A stretch of DNA of 64,000 nt from Candidatus Leptovillus affinis (GCA_016705235.1 JADIYP010000006.1:868001-932000), one strand, 5' to 3'. Counted from the first letter of the stretch, positions 52,367 to 64,000 are shown. Translations and numbers: made by a program. The notes: generated by a model from the letters alone, not told the origin.

Positions 52367-55300
52367 ATGACACAGTTACTGGCTATTCATTTATTGGGAC
52401 CCATCAAAATTGAGTTGGACGGCCGTCCGCTGACCGATTTGGGCACGCGCAAGGCTACCGCGCTGCTGGCGTTTTTGGTTTGCCAGACACGGCCGTTTTC
52501 CCGCGAAACCCTGGCCGAATTATTGTGGGACGACCGCGACCCGCAGCAGGCCCAGGCCAATCTGCGGTCTCTGCTTTCGGGCATGCGAACCCGGTTAAAA
52601 CCTTACCTCACCATCACCCGCCACACGGTGGCTTTTAACCACGAAAGCGCGTATTGGCTGGATACGGCCGAATTTTTGCGCCTGCTGCAACACGAGGAAG
52701 CCAAGCCGGGACCGCCTGGCATGCTCTCGGCGGCGGGTCTTCAAGCACTGGAAACGGCCGTCGCCCTCTATCGCGGCGATTTCTTAGATGGCTTTTACGT
52801 GCGTGAAAGCCGGGGATTTGAAGAATGGGTGGCGCTGGAACGAGAACGGCTCCAGCGGCAGGCCATCATCGCCCTGCGCCTGCTAGTAGACCGCAGCCAG
52901 GCGCAAGGCGAATACGCCGCCGCGCTCGATTATATTAACCAACTAATCGGTCTGGATGATCTGAGCGAGCGAGCCAACCGGGACAAGATGCTGCTGCTGG
53001 CGCGAAACGGCCGTCTCAACGCCGCCCTCCGCCACTACGAAACCTACAAAACCCTGCTGGCAGCAGAACTAGACGTCCTGCCAGGCCAGGAAACAATCAC
53101 ACTGTACGAACAAATTCTGGCCGCCAGGTCCCTGCCGCCGCCCAATTTGCCGCCGCAAGCCACGCCTTTTGTCGGCCGCACCCGCGAGCTGGCCGACGCG
53201 CGGCGGCGGTTGGGGCAGCCCACCTGCCGCCTGCTGACGCTGCTTGGGCCGGGCGGCATGGGCAAAACGCGCCTGGCGCTGGCCGTCGCCGGAGAGATTG
53301 CGGCCAAGGGCGGCCTGTTTTTGCATGGCGTCCGGTATGTGCCCCTGGCGGAGATTCACGGCCCGGCGCTGCTGCCAACGGCCGTGGCCAACGCCTGCAA
53401 CCTTACCTTTCAAGGCCCCTCCGACCCGATGGCTCAATTGTGCGATTTTTTACGGCCGCGAGAAATGCTGCTCGTGTTGGACAACTTCGAGCATCTTTTT
53501 GGTCCACACCTTGGCCCGCTGGATGGCGTGGACATGCTGCTGACGCTGCTGCAAGAAGCGCCGCAGATCAAACTGCTGGTCACCTCGCGGGCGCGGCTGC
53601 AACTGCAAGAGGAATGGGTTTTCGATCTGGGCGGGCTTCACTTTCCGGAAAGCCTGGCAGGCGAAAATTGGGAATCTTACAGCGCCATTTGCCTTTTTCG
53701 CCAGCAAGCCGAGCGAGTAAACCATCACTTTGCCCCAGACGAGCGGGATTACCAGGCGATGGCTCAGGTTTGCCGAATGCTGGATGGCCAACCGCTGGGG
53801 ATTGAACTGGCGGCCGCCTGGGCGCGGCAGTTTACCTGCTTAGAAATCGCCCAGCAGATTCAGGGAGACCTGGACTTTTTATCGACAAACCTGCGCAATG
53901 TGCCGGCGCGGCACCGCAGCCTGACGGCCGTATTCGACCATTCCTGGCAGCTTTTATTACCCGCCGAACAAGACGTTTTTGCGCGATTGGCCGTTTTTCA
54001 GGGGAGTTTTTCCAGGGAAGCGGCAGAAACAGTGACCCAGGCCGGGTATAAAGAAATAGAGGCTCTGACGGCCAAATCGCTGCTGCACAGGCGGGCAGAC
54101 GGCCGTTACGACATGCACGAACTTCTGCGCCAATACGCCGCGCAGCAACTCAGCCGCACGGCTGAAGAAATACCCACCGCCGGACGGCACGCCAGGTATT
54201 ATCTGGACTTGTTGGCCGTGCAAGGCAGCGGCGACGAAACCGATCAACGCCAAACCATTCTGACCGACCTGCCCAACATACGCGCGGCCTGGGATTGGGC
54301 GGCCAGGCAGCGGGACTGCGCAGAGCTGATACAGGCGGCACGGCCGTTGCACGGCTTCTACAGCGTACAAAGCTGGTTCCAGGAAGGCATCGAAGCCTTC
54401 CAATTCGCCCTCGACCTGCTGGCAACACTGCCGCCAACCAAAGACAGCGCCCATGGTTTTTGTGATCTGCTCAGCCGAAAAGCGCGGCTGCACATTCATA
54501 TCGGCCAGTTAGCGCAGGCGCGGCAGGCGCTGGACACAGCCATGACCTATTTGCCACAGGTCGACGATGCCGAACGTCACTCGGCGATTTTGGGGTATGT
54601 GGCCATCACCCGCTTTTATGCCGGCGATTTCCAACAAGCCGCCGAACTTGCGCAAGAAAGCCTGCGTCTGGCCCAGACCGCCAACGACGACGATGGGACT
54701 GCGTTTGCCTATAATTTTTTGGGCAGTTGTTACAAAGCGATGGGCGATTATGAACAGGCCGGCATCCATTTTCGCCAATCCTCCCAGGTCTATCAAAAGC
54801 TGAATGATAAGTTAGGCGAAGCCATGACGCTGAACAATTTGGGCAATTTGGCGCAGGCCACCGGTGATTTTGCCACGGCGCAGGCGCATTACCTGACGTG
54901 CAGCGCCCTGTTTAAAACCATCAACCACACCCACGGCGCAGCCACCACACTGGCCAACGCCGGACGCCTGGCGCTAAAACAAGGCGACACAGCCCAGGCG
55001 CGCCAGCTTTTGCTGGAAAGCCTGGCCCTGAAACGGGAGCAAAAGGATGATCGGGGCACGGCCGTTGCTCTGGTAGGTTTGGGCGGCGTCTCGGTCACGG
55101 TGGGCGACATCGCGCGGGCAGCCGACGAATTATACGAAGCCCTGACACTCTCGCAGCGCTCCGGGGACACAAAATTGATGCTGGAAGCGCTCAATGTCAT
55201 GGCCGCGTTGGCCGTCAGGCGCGGGCAGGCCGAAATCGGCCAGCAGTTATTGGCCTTTATTCTGAACCACAAAGCGACGGCACAGGAAGTGCGCGACGCC

Positions 55301-55429
55301 GCCCAAGACGTGCTGGCGGAGGTGACGGCCGTGCTGCCCGCCGACGCGCAGCAAGAGGCTGTGGCGGCTGGAAAACGGCTGGATTTAGCGACGGCCGTCA
55401 CGCTGGCGATGGGGGAGAAACGGCCGTAA
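52367..55429 (+). CDS. BTAD/NB-ARC/TPR transcriptional regulator (SARP/AfsR-like)
   Basis: The 1,020-residue regulator has a winged-helix OmpR-type DNA-binding domain (about residues 5-95; TRKATALLAFLVC and LAELLWDD), the BTAD domain (about 100-245), a STAND-type NB-ARC ATPase with the P-loop GPGGMGKTRLAL (about 298-309), Walker B LVLDNFEHLF and sensor motifs up to about 560, and C-terminal TPR repeats (about 690-960). Such proteins switch on large biosynthetic or surface genes when a signal opens the STAND module. It is divergent from the small gene plus giant gene with 139 bases between, which makes control of that operon likely. A TATAAT at 52249-52254 lies in the gap. Confidence 0.93.
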   Translation: MTQLLAIHLLGPIKIELDGRPLTDLGTRKATALLAFLVCQTRPFSRETLAELLWDDRDPQQAQANLRSLLSGMRTRLKPYLTITRHTVAFNHESAYWLDTAEFLRLLQHEEAKPGPPGMLSAAGLQALETAVALYRGDFLDGFYVRESRGFEEWVALERERLQRQAIIALRLLVDRSQAQGEYAAALDYINQLIGLDDLSERANRDKMLLLARNGRLNAALRHYETYKTLLAAELDVLPGQETITLYEQILAARSLPPPNLPPQATPFVGRTRELADARRRLGQPTCRLLTLLGPGGMGKTRLALAVAGEIAAKGGLFLHGVRYVPLAEIHGPALLPTAVANACNLTFQGPSDPMAQLCDFLRPREMLLVLDNFEHLFGPHLGPLDGVDMLLTLLQEAPQIKLLVTSRARLQLQEEWVFDLGGLHFPESLAGENWESYSAICLFRQQAERVNHHFAPDERDYQAMAQVCRMLDGQPLGIELAAAWARQFTCLEIAQQIQGDLDFLSTNLRNVPARHRSLTAVFDHSWQLLLPAEQDVFARLAVFQGSFSREAAETVTQAGYKEIEALTAKSLLHRRADGRYDMHELLRQYAAQQLSRTAEEIPTAGRHARYYLDLLAVQGSGDETDQRQTILTDLPNIRAAWDWAARQRDCAELIQAARPLHGFYSVQSWFQEGIEAFQFALDLLATLPPTKDSAHGFCDLLSRKARLHIHIGQLAQARQALDTAMTYLPQVDDAERHSAILGYVAITRFYAGDFQQAAELAQESLRLAQTANDDDGTAFAYNFLGSCYKAMGDYEQAGIHFRQSSQVYQKLNDKLGEAMTLNNLGNLAQATGDFATAQAHYLTCSALFKTINHTHGAATTLANAGRLALKQGDTAQARQLLLESLALKREQKDDRGTAVALVGLGGVSVTVGDIARAADELYEALTLSQRSGDTKLMLEALNVMAALAVRRGQAEIGQQLLAFILNHKATAQEVRDAAQDVLAEVTAVLPADAQQEAVAAGKRLDLATAVTLAMGEKRP

Positions 55430-55543
55430 ATCCCACCCACCGTACCACCTATTAACCCCCTCATCCACCCCTCATGAAACTCGTTAAAACCAGCAAAATA
55501 GGATATAATCTAGCACGTTAAAAATCATGATTTCGGGTCGTCT

Positions 55544-55571
55544 GCCACCCTGATATTTGGTGGCCTTTTTT
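55544..55571 (+). terminator. Terminator between the BTAD regulator and gyrA
   Basis: GCCACC (55544-55549) pairs with GGTGGC (55559-55564), followed by CTTTTTT. A TATAAT at 55503-55508 lies upstream of it, so the hairpin may instead lie in the gyrA leader. The remaining 199-base gap shows nothing else. Confidence 0.65.
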
Positions 55572-55628
55572 ATGCAACAAGCCGGAAAATAAATCCTTCA
55601 ACCCAGGCCCAAATCGCGGAGGTTTCAT

Positions 55629-58157
<2,529 letters not shown>

Positions 58158-58185
58158 AACCCACCACAATCAATCAATCCCCAAA

Positions 58186-58223
58186 AACCTCGCAGGGCAC
58201 ATTCCCCTGCGAGGTTAATTTTT
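58186..58223 (+). terminator. Rho-independent terminator after gyrA
   Basis: AACCTCGCAGGG (58186-58197) pairs perfectly with CCCTGCGAGGTT (58205-58216), then AATTTTT. It lies 28 bases after the gyrA stop. A TATAAT at 58277-58282 follows and may be the -10 box of the LCP gene. Confidence 0.93.
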
Positions 58224-58317
58224 CCTGAATGCCTCCCGCCAATTCCCACCTTGCCTGCCTCATTCACAAATTATGTTATAATGCCAAGCGCAGATTTGCC
58301 ATAAGGTTTAAAAGTTT

Positions 58318-59754
58318 ATGACATCTAGTTCGCCTAAACGCCGCCCCCAATCCCGAATTCAATTACCTATTTGGGCTATCGGAATCCTGGGGATTATTCT
58401 ATTGGTCATCCTGGTCGGCAGTTCTATCTGGCTGTTCCGCACAGTGAGAGAAATGACTTCCGCCTGGGAAGTAACCAATCCTGATTTTGGCAGTGTCGAA
58501 GAACCAGGCACGCCGGATCAGGCAAGCAACAACTCCGCCAATGCCCCGGAATCAAATAACAGCTCCTTACCCATTAACCTGAACGCCGATTCTGTGCAGC
58601 CCTGGAGCGGCCAGGAGCGTGTCACCATCCTGATGTTAGGCATCGACCAGCGCTGCGAAGAAGATGGTCCCACCCACACAGACAGCATGATGTTGGTAAC
58701 AGTCGATCCAGTCGGCCTCTCAGCCGGCATTTTGTCGCTGCCGCGAGACATGTGGGTCGAAATCCCCAGCGTCGGCGTCGACCGCATCAATCAGGCCAAT
58801 TATTATGGTGAAATATACAACTACCCCGGCGGCGGTCCTGCCCTGGCCGTCGATACAGTCGAGGCCTTTCTCGGCGTAAAAATCGATTATTACGCGGCCG
58901 TCAATTTTGACGCCTTTGTTGAAATTGTGGATCAGATTGGCGGCATCGACATAGTGGTCCCAGAAGCCATTACCGATGAAACCTACCCGGACCGCTGCTA
59001 TGGCTACGACCCCTTCCAGATCGAAGCGGGAGACCAGCATTTAGACGGGCAAACCGCGCTTAAATATGCCCGCACACGCGCCACATTTGGCGGTGATGTG
59101 GACCGCGCCGGACGCCAGCAAGCCGTTGTTTTGGCGGTGCGTGACCGCGTTTTAAGCCTGAATATGCTGCCATCGCTGATTACCAAAGCGCCCGCCCTGT
59201 GGCAAACGCTGCAAGACAATGTGCGAACCGACATGTCGTTGGAAGAGGCCATGCAATTGGCGCTGCTGGTGCAAGAAATTCCGCGCAGCAGCATCCATAC
59301 ATCGGTCATTGATTATGATTATGTCTACGCCGAAACGACGCCAGACGGCCGTCAGGTTTTAGTTCCCAACCGCGACAACATCCGCCAACTGCGCAACGAA
59401 TTATTCACCGCCCCGGCCATCCCCACGCCAGAAATTCAAAACCTACCGGCGTTGATGGCCGCTGAAAATGCGCGTGTCGCCGTCTTAAATGGCACACCTG
59501 TTTTTGGTCTGGCCGGTGATACCGAAGCGTTCCTGAAATCTCAAAACATCAATGTCGCCGAAATCGGCAACGCTGATGCAGCTACTTATCGCACGACTCA
59601 AATTATTGATTATGGCGATCACCCAAATACCCAACGTTTCCTTATCCAATTGATGGGCATTCCACCGCTTAACGTCAGCAGCGGCAGCAGCCCGGATGGG
59701 GATTACGATCTGCTGATTATTCTGGGCAGCGATTGGCATGTTCCCGGTCAATAA
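58318..59754 (+). CDS. LytR-CpsA-Psr (LCP) family protein
   Basis: LCP proteins attach glycopolymers to peptidoglycan or related acceptors outside the membrane. The 478-residue protein starts at ATG 58318 and has a short cytoplasmic basic N-terminus, a membrane helix (residues 17-40), a Ser/Asn-rich linker, and the LCP domain (about 98-275): VTILMLGIDQR, the Asp/Arg-rich HTDSMMLVTVDP and SLPRDMWVEIP, VDRINQANYYG, and ALKYARTRATFGGDVDRAGRQQ. Residues 395-475 form a LytR_C domain (VAVLNGTPVFGLAG). It follows gyrA with its own putative promoter. Confidence 0.96.
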   Translation: MTSSSPKRRPQSRIQLPIWAIGILGIILLVILVGSSIWLFRTVREMTSAWEVTNPDFGSVEEPGTPDQASNNSANAPESNNSSLPINLNADSVQPWSGQERVTILMLGIDQRCEEDGPTHTDSMMLVTVDPVGLSAGILSLPRDMWVEIPSVGVDRINQANYYGEIYNYPGGGPALAVDTVEAFLGVKIDYYAAVNFDAFVEIVDQIGGIDIVVPEAITDETYPDRCYGYDPFQIEAGDQHLDGQTALKYARTRATFGGDVDRAGRQQAVVLAVRDRVLSLNMLPSLITKAPALWQTLQDNVRTDMSLEEAMQLALLVQEIPRSSIHTSVIDYDYVYAETTPDGRQVLVPNRDNIRQLRNELFTAPAIPTPEIQNLPALMAAENARVAVLNGTPVFGLAGDTEAFLKSQNINVAEIGNADAATYRTTQIIDYGDHPNTQRFLIQLMGIPPLNVSSGSSPDGDYDLLIILGSDWHVPGQ

Positions 59755-59801
59755 TAATTGCTTGTCATCATCTGAATCGAACATCTTAGCAGAGGAGATC
59801 A

Positions 59802-61922
59802 ATGCGAAAAAAGGGCTGGTCGTGCCTGATTATTGGCATCCTGTTCACAACGATATCCTGCCAACCCCTTTCTGAAGACAACGGGAGTCAGGCGTTTCTG
59901 GAACCAGCGGTGACCAACTCAGCCGGGACAACGGCCGTTGCCCAACAACCGACCGCCACCAGTAACAAACCGCAACCCACCCCCACCCCACCCCCAAAAC
60001 CCACGCCAGAACCCACCAGCAACTTCCTTAAAAATTGGCAGCTCCTCGGCGACGAAGCCATTGGCCTGCAAATTGCCATTCCGCCTGATTGGGAAAACTT
60101 CTCCGGCAGCCTACAGCTAGACAGCACCGCCCTGAACAGCCCGTTGGGCCTGCTGAATTTGCTGGCCGCTAATTCGGAGCGCGTGGGCAGCAGCGTATTG
60201 GCCGGCAAAGACTTCCCAACCGGCGCATTTATGGCCGGACTTATCACCAATCTCACCGTCCCTGCGCCGCAGCCAGAAGCCGGACTGCAATGGGTGCTGC
60301 AAACTATCCAGGCCACAGAGCGTCAGGTCAGCGAAATAACGACCATTTCCTTGCCGGGCATCGCCGGTGCGTATGCCGATATTTTGGGCAACCCAATCTT
60401 GTTTTCGGCCGAACGCGGGCAAAATCTTGTCACCAGGGTATTATTTCTAACTGGACCGGAAACGGCCGTTTCCCCCCTCAACACCACCCAGGCCGTCTAC
60501 ATTTTCAGCGCCACCCTGCCCGAATGGGAACGCTACGAACCGTTGTTTAGCGAGATGATCGAGACCATCGCCGTCCACAACCTGGACAGCGGCCTGGCCA
60601 ACGGCGACGGCCGTTTACACCTCGCCGGGGAAATTAGCAACCAGGAAACAGTTAACGGCCGTCTGGATAACAACCTCAACGACATCTGGACCTTCACCAA
60701 CTCCGGGCCAGCCTACGCCACCATCTCCCTGAAACCAGAAACCAACAACCTCGATCTAACCCTCACCGTCATCGACCCGGCCGGACAAACAGTCGCCAAA
60801 ATCGATCATGGGTACGCAGGCGACATTGAAACGACCGCCGACCTGCTGCTGACGGAAAACGGCCGTTACCTCATCGAAGTCAGTGATTTTTTCCGTGAAT
60901 CCGGCAGCTATGTGCTCGATCTCACGCTGTCCGGCACGCCCATCTTCAGCGGCGGCGGGCAAATTAACCCCGGCCAAAGCATTCAGAGCGATCTGTCGCC
61001 AAATGGGCAGCAATTTTGGACCTTCACCGGAACCGCCGGCGACCTGGTAAGTATCGTCGTCACACCCGATGAACGGTTCGACGCCCTGCTCAACATGTAT
61101 GGACCAGACGGCCGTCAACTGGTAGCCCTCGACGAAGGATTCAGCGGCGACGCCGAAGTCGTGTCCGGCTTCGAACTGCCCGCCACCGGCGAATACACCA
61201 TCCTCGTACAAAGCTTCGCCGGCAACAGCGGCTCCTACACCCTGTCGCTGGATCAAGGCGGCGAAAGCACGGCTAATTTTTATGACGCCGGTGATCTGGT
61301 CTACGGCGACATCCGCCAGGAAAGCCTGCGCTCCCACGAAGCCCACGCCTGGTTTTTTAGTGGGCGCACCGGCGACATGGTCATGATCGAAGTGAAACCG
61401 CTTAACCCTACCCTGGACCTGGAAATCTGGCTGCTGGATGAAGCTATCAACCGCATCGCCGCCCAAGATACCTTCCTCCAGGGCGAAAACGAACTGATCG
61501 ACCTGACGCTGCCACAAAATGGACAGTACCTTATTTTAGTGCGCGATTTTAACGGCGCGCCCGGCGAGTATGAGATACGTCTGGCGGCGCTGCCCGTAGC
61601 CACACCGGTAGCCATGGGCTTGTTGGAATTCGGCAGCGCTGTTTCCGGCGTGTTGGAGCCGGAGCAAAGTCTGGTTTACTATTTTGATGGCCTGCAAAAC
61701 GACACGATTCATTTGGAACTACTTACCGAAACAGCCACCAGTGACCTGGCCCTGACGCTGCTGGCGCCAAACGGCCGTGCCTATCTGCGCATCGACGACG
61801 GCCAGGCCGGACAGCCAGAAAGCTACAGCCTGACACTGCCGGAAAACGGCCGTTGGGGCATTGTCCTCAACGAATTTTTCGACGAAGGCGGCGCGTTCAC
61901 CCTCACATTATCGCGTCAATGA
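59802..61922 (+). CDS. Lipoprotein with four PPC-like beta-sandwich domains
   Basis: The 706-residue protein starts at ATG 59802 after AGAGGAG. It has a lipobox (TTISC, cysteine about residue 20), a Thr/Pro linker, a domain of unknown type (about 75-260), and four repeats of about 110 residues resembling pre-peptidase C-terminal (PPC) domains, each with a W/Y..F.G..GD or FTNSG block and a G.Y.L.V.....SGSY ending. PPC domains often accompany exported enzymes, but here there is no catalytic domain, so it may bind surface polymers. Octamer copies (60605, 60654, 60858, 61107, 61770, 61845) encode NGR/DGR in turns of these repeats. Its stop overlaps the convergent gene by seven bases. Confidence 0.88.
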   Translation: MRKKGWSCLIIGILFTTISCQPLSEDNGSQAFLEPAVTNSAGTTAVAQQPTATSNKPQPTPTPPPKPTPEPTSNFLKNWQLLGDEAIGLQIAIPPDWENFSGSLQLDSTALNSPLGLLNLLAANSERVGSSVLAGKDFPTGAFMAGLITNLTVPAPQPEAGLQWVLQTIQATERQVSEITTISLPGIAGAYADILGNPILFSAERGQNLVTRVLFLTGPETAVSPLNTTQAVYIFSATLPEWERYEPLFSEMIETIAVHNLDSGLANGDGRLHLAGEISNQETVNGRLDNNLNDIWTFTNSGPAYATISLKPETNNLDLTLTVIDPAGQTVAKIDHGYAGDIETTADLLLTENGRYLIEVSDFFRESGSYVLDLTLSGTPIFSGGGQINPGQSIQSDLSPNGQQFWTFTGTAGDLVSIVVTPDERFDALLNMYGPDGRQLVALDEGFSGDAEVVSGFELPATGEYTILVQSFAGNSGSYTLSLDQGGESTANFYDAGDLVYGDIRQESLRSHEAHAWFFSGRTGDMVMIEVKPLNPTLDLEIWLLDEAINRIAAQDTFLQGENELIDLTLPQNGQYLILVRDFNGAPGEYEIRLAALPVATPVAMGLLEFGSAVSGVLEPEQSLVYYFDGLQNDTIHLELLTETATSDLALTLLAPNGRAYLRIDDGQAGQPESYSLTLPENGRWGIVLNEFFDEGGAFTLTLSRQ

Positions 61923-62734
61923 TTTTGCACAAAATCGAAACGGACGAGGTTCTGGTTGCAACTGGCTCTGGTTTGCACGCGGTAAGCCTGAGAAACGGCC
62001 GTGCCGCTCGACGATTCTAACTGCACTTCATAATCCCGAATCACCGGCGAATCAAATAAAAACTGCTCCCACCCAGACGGGCTGTAATCCGGCGCGCTGC
62101 CCACTTGCAGCCGCGAATCCACGCCGCTGCCCCACACATGCACCACATAACTGCCCGCCGCCACCGGATTGCCCGACAAATCCAGCACCTCGCCGGCAAT
62201 GCCCATCCAACCACAGCCCGCATTATTGGCATAATTTTGCAGATAGAACGGGCTGGTATTCGATTTGGTGAACAGATACTGCGAGCGCGTGGCGCTGGCC
62301 GTGGGTGAAGGACCGGGCGGCGTTTCTGTGGGGGTATTGGATGGCGTCGGCGTGTGGGTGGGGGTTGGCGTGCGCGTGGGGAATGTGGGCACCGGCGACG
62401 GCGTATTTGTTGGGCGAGAGGTGGTTGTAGGCCGCGCCGTGGCTGTGGCCTGAGGCGGCAGCGGCGTCCAGGTCGGCTGTAATGGCGTCGCCGTCAGCGT
62501 TGGCAGCACCGCCAGACTGGCCGCTGTTGGCAGCGGCGTGCTGGTTGGCGCTTCACCCTGCCACTGTCGCTGCACGCGAGACGCCAAATTCACGGCCGTT
62601 TCCCGCCCCGCCGGCCACACCAGAAGCAACAAAAACAACACAATCAACAGCAGCGCCAAAGACAAAAGCGCGGCTGTCAACACGTTCAATAAACTGCCCA
62701 CACATCCGGTTTGCTGCTGATTCGTGCGACTCAA
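61916..62734 (-). CDS. Membrane-anchored protein with Thr/Pro linker, unknown
   Basis: The 272-residue protein has a single N-terminal membrane helix (residues 16-42, very Leu-rich), a low-complexity Thr/Pro/Ser linker (about 60-150) and a C-terminal beta-rich domain (about 155-272) with CGWMGIAGEVLDLSGNPV and GSYVVHVWG. The domain resembles carboxypeptidase-regulatory/Ig-like folds carried on the cell surface; I do not recognise a specific family. It overlaps the end of the convergent lipoprotein gene by seven bases. Two cysteines (C in CGW and C in ASCNQN) could form a disulfide. Confidence 0.78.
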   Translation of the reverse strand: MSRTNQQQTGCVGSLLNVLTAALLSLALLLIVLFLLLLVWPAGRETAVNLASRVQRQWQGEAPTSTPLPTAASLAVLPTLTATPLQPTWTPLPPQATATARPTTTSRPTNTPSPVPTFPTRTPTPTHTPTPSNTPTETPPGPSPTASATRSQYLFTKSNTSPFYLQNYANNAGCGWMGIAGEVLDLSGNPVAAGSYVVHVWGSGVDSRLQVGSAPDYSPSGWEQFLFDSPVIRDYEVQLESSSGTAVSQAYRVQTRASCNQNLVRFDFVQNH

Positions 62735-62822
62735 TTCTTGATTCCGAATCTTGATAGGGGCATGGTTTTCCGCGCCAATACAGAACCGGCGGCCAAACCA
62801 TGGATTCTGTCCTGATTTACCA

Positions 62823-63812
62823 TCACGCGCCGTTATTTACCATGAGGACAATATCGGCTTGCTGCCATAAATCGGCCAACCAGGCTGCAAAATCAGCTTG
62901 CAGCAGCGCATATTGCATGTCCGGCTCTAAACCGCGTTGGGGATCACGCTCAATCACTTGCACGATGTAGAAGGTCTGACGGCCGTCATCCGCCGTCACG
63001 GCAACCACATCGCTCACCTGCCCGGGCTGCAAGGCAAACGCCGCCTCTTCCACGGCCGTCACCAGCAGCGAGCCGCGCGCAAAAAAGCCCAGATCGCCGC
63101 CAATGTCGCCCGTCACCCGGTCTAATGAGTACTGCTGCGCCAAAAATGCAAAATCGTCGCCATTCTGGGCGCGCTGCCACACTTCCTGCGCCAGAGCGGC
63201 GTCATCTACCTGAATGTAACGTGCGCGAACCTGTTCCACCACGCGCGGCACATCGGCCGTCACCTGATCGCGCATCTGACCGGCGATCATTTCCGCCGCC
63301 AACGCTTCGCGGAATTCCGCTTCAGTCCACTGATTGGTGGCCAACCAGGCGTTAAAGCTGTCATCGCCGCCAGCGGCCGTGCGCAGCTCGGCCAATTTTT
63401 CGTCGACCATGGCCGGAGTCACCACAATTCCGGCGGCCTGGGCGGCCTGGGCAATCAAGACCCGCTCAATCAACGCTTGCAAAACCTGGTCGTGGTAATC
63501 GGGGTTTGGCACGGCCGTTTCCGTCTGGCTTTGCGCCTGTTCATAGCGGGCTAACTCTTGTTCGTACACCGACAAATAGAGAGGTTGACCGTTGACAGTC
63601 GCGGCCAGGGGTTCGGTGGGCGTGGGCGTAGGTGGAACGGCCGTATCCGTGGGCACGGCCGTTGGCGGCGCAGTTTGCTCCGGAGCCGCCTCATTGGGCG
63701 ATGCGACGGCCAGCGGCGCACTCGTTGGCGAAGCGGAATCGGTGTCCTTGCCACAAGCGGCCAACAGGAGCATTATCAGCCCCAAAATGAATATCCCACG
63801 CAGTTGTTTCAT
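62823..63812 (-). CDS. Parvulin-type peptidyl-prolyl isomerase lipoprotein
   Basis: This 329-residue lipoprotein (lipobox LAAC, cysteine residue 20; Thr/Pro linker 30-68) resembles SurA/PrsA folding factors: a SurA_N-like helical part (about 70-185) with HDQVLQALIERVLIAQAA and a parvulin domain (about 192-300) with ARYIQVDDAALAQEVWQRAQNGDDF, LAQQYSLD, GDLGFFARG and VEEAAFALQPGQVSDVV (quoted in parts). It should speed folding of exported proteins, such as the giant surface protein, outside the membrane. It is not next to a partner gene; 88 bases separate it from the upstream-oriented neighbour. Confidence 0.92.
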   Translation of the reverse strand: MKQLRGIFILGLIMLLLAACGKDTDSASPTSAPLAVASPNEAAPEQTAPPTAVPTDTAVPPTPTPTEPLAATVNGQPLYLSVYEQELARYEQAQSQTETAVPNPDYHDQVLQALIERVLIAQAAQAAGIVVTPAMVDEKLAELRTAAGGDDSFNAWLATNQWTEAEFREALAAEMIAGQMRDQVTADVPRVVEQVRARYIQVDDAALAQEVWQRAQNGDDFAFLAQQYSLDRVTGDIGGDLGFFARGSLLVTAVEEAAFALQPGQVSDVVAVTADDGRQTFYIVQVIERDPQRGLEPDMQYALLQADFAAWLADLWQQADIVLMVNNGA

Positions 63813-63902
63813 GTATCAGCCCAATCAATAAATGACATAATGTGTAACTGTAAAGCCGATTCGATTATACCCAGACCCTATTGACCGGCAAATTTATGGC
63901 CT

Positions 63903-64000
63903 TCAGGCAGGTCCGAAAAGCTGCCTTTCACACCATAAACTCACCTGCGCCGCCAAACCCATTCCGCGCCTCAACGAGCGGTCGCGGCCTGACGGCCCAC
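63903..64000 (-). CDS. Possible 3' end of a gene entering from the right edge
   Basis: On the minus strand a frame is open from the window edge to TGA at 63903-63905 (32 full codons, ending QVSLWCERQLFGPA). Length alone is not strong evidence in GC-rich DNA, and I recognise no family. The stretch 63813-63902 holds no gene; it separates the isomerase start from this frame. Confidence 0.3.
   Translation of the reverse strand, partial: GPSGRDRSLRRGMGLAAQVSLWCERQLFGPA

Overview
The window reads as a stretch of a chromosome from a GC-rich (roughly 55-60% by eye) member of the Chloroflexota, probably Anaerolineae-like. This is inferred from the mix of genes, not from any search: a BTAD-type regulator beside a giant secreted beta-sandwich protein, several lipoproteins with Thr/Pro-rich linkers, a PucC-family transporter, FGE-kinase fusions, a LytR-CpsA-Psr protein and the EF-Tu sequence type. 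No phage genes, integrases, transposases, rRNA or CRISPR arrays were seen.

Layout. 0-5.3 kb: 3' end of mutS, a small membrane protein, a frameshifted alpha/beta hydrolase, a BrnT/BrnA toxin-antitoxin pair with a candidate operator, lipB-lipA (lipoate synthesis) and a divergent ATP-grasp ligase of the D-Ala-D-Ala ligase type. 5.4-20.5 kb: cytochrome P450, a lipoprotein, dinB, a PucC-type transporter behind a GAF histidine kinase, a thiolase, branched-chain aminotransferase, methylglyoxal synthase, an Lgt-like protein, era with a Tat-signal coiled-coil protein, and an ATP-grasp enzyme paired with an unknown tail-anchored protein. 20.7-26.4 kb: an ancient translation and transcription block, tRNA-Thr, tRNA-Tyr, tRNA-Thr, tuf, rpmG, tRNA-Trp, secE, nusG, rplK, rplA, L10 leader, rplJ, rplL. 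26.4-39.2 kb: maf, a TPR protein, a membrane PP2C phosphatase, RNase J, a pseudokinase-like/FGE fusion, a Kef-type antiporter with small pyrophosphatase-like and NUDIX genes, a methyltransferase, a YihY membrane protein and a cystathionine gamma-synthase/lyase. 39.2-39.84 kb: a gene-free nest of hairpins and tandem repeats. 39.84-55.4 kb: a 12.2-kb gene for a secreted protein of about 4,060 residues, coupled to a 67-residue gene and facing a 1,020-residue BTAD/NB-ARC/TPR regulator. 55.6-63.8 kb: gyrA, an LCP protein, a PPC-repeat lipoprotein, a membrane-anchored protein and a parvulin-type lipoprotein.

The most striking signal is not a gene. The perfect palindrome ACGGCCGT occurs about 154 times by hand count (about one per 415 bases), where base composition alone would give about two. 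It lies mostly inside coding sequence on both strands, is nearly absent from the tRNA/tuf/ribosomal-protein block, and leaves a protein fingerprint (TAV, NGR/DGR, RP). It resembles in kind the HIP1 octamer of cyanobacteria or an uptake sequence, but the sequence differs and its role is unknown to me. The second point of interest is the giant-protein locus, whose signal peptide is separated from the body by a one-base frameshift at a C-tract.
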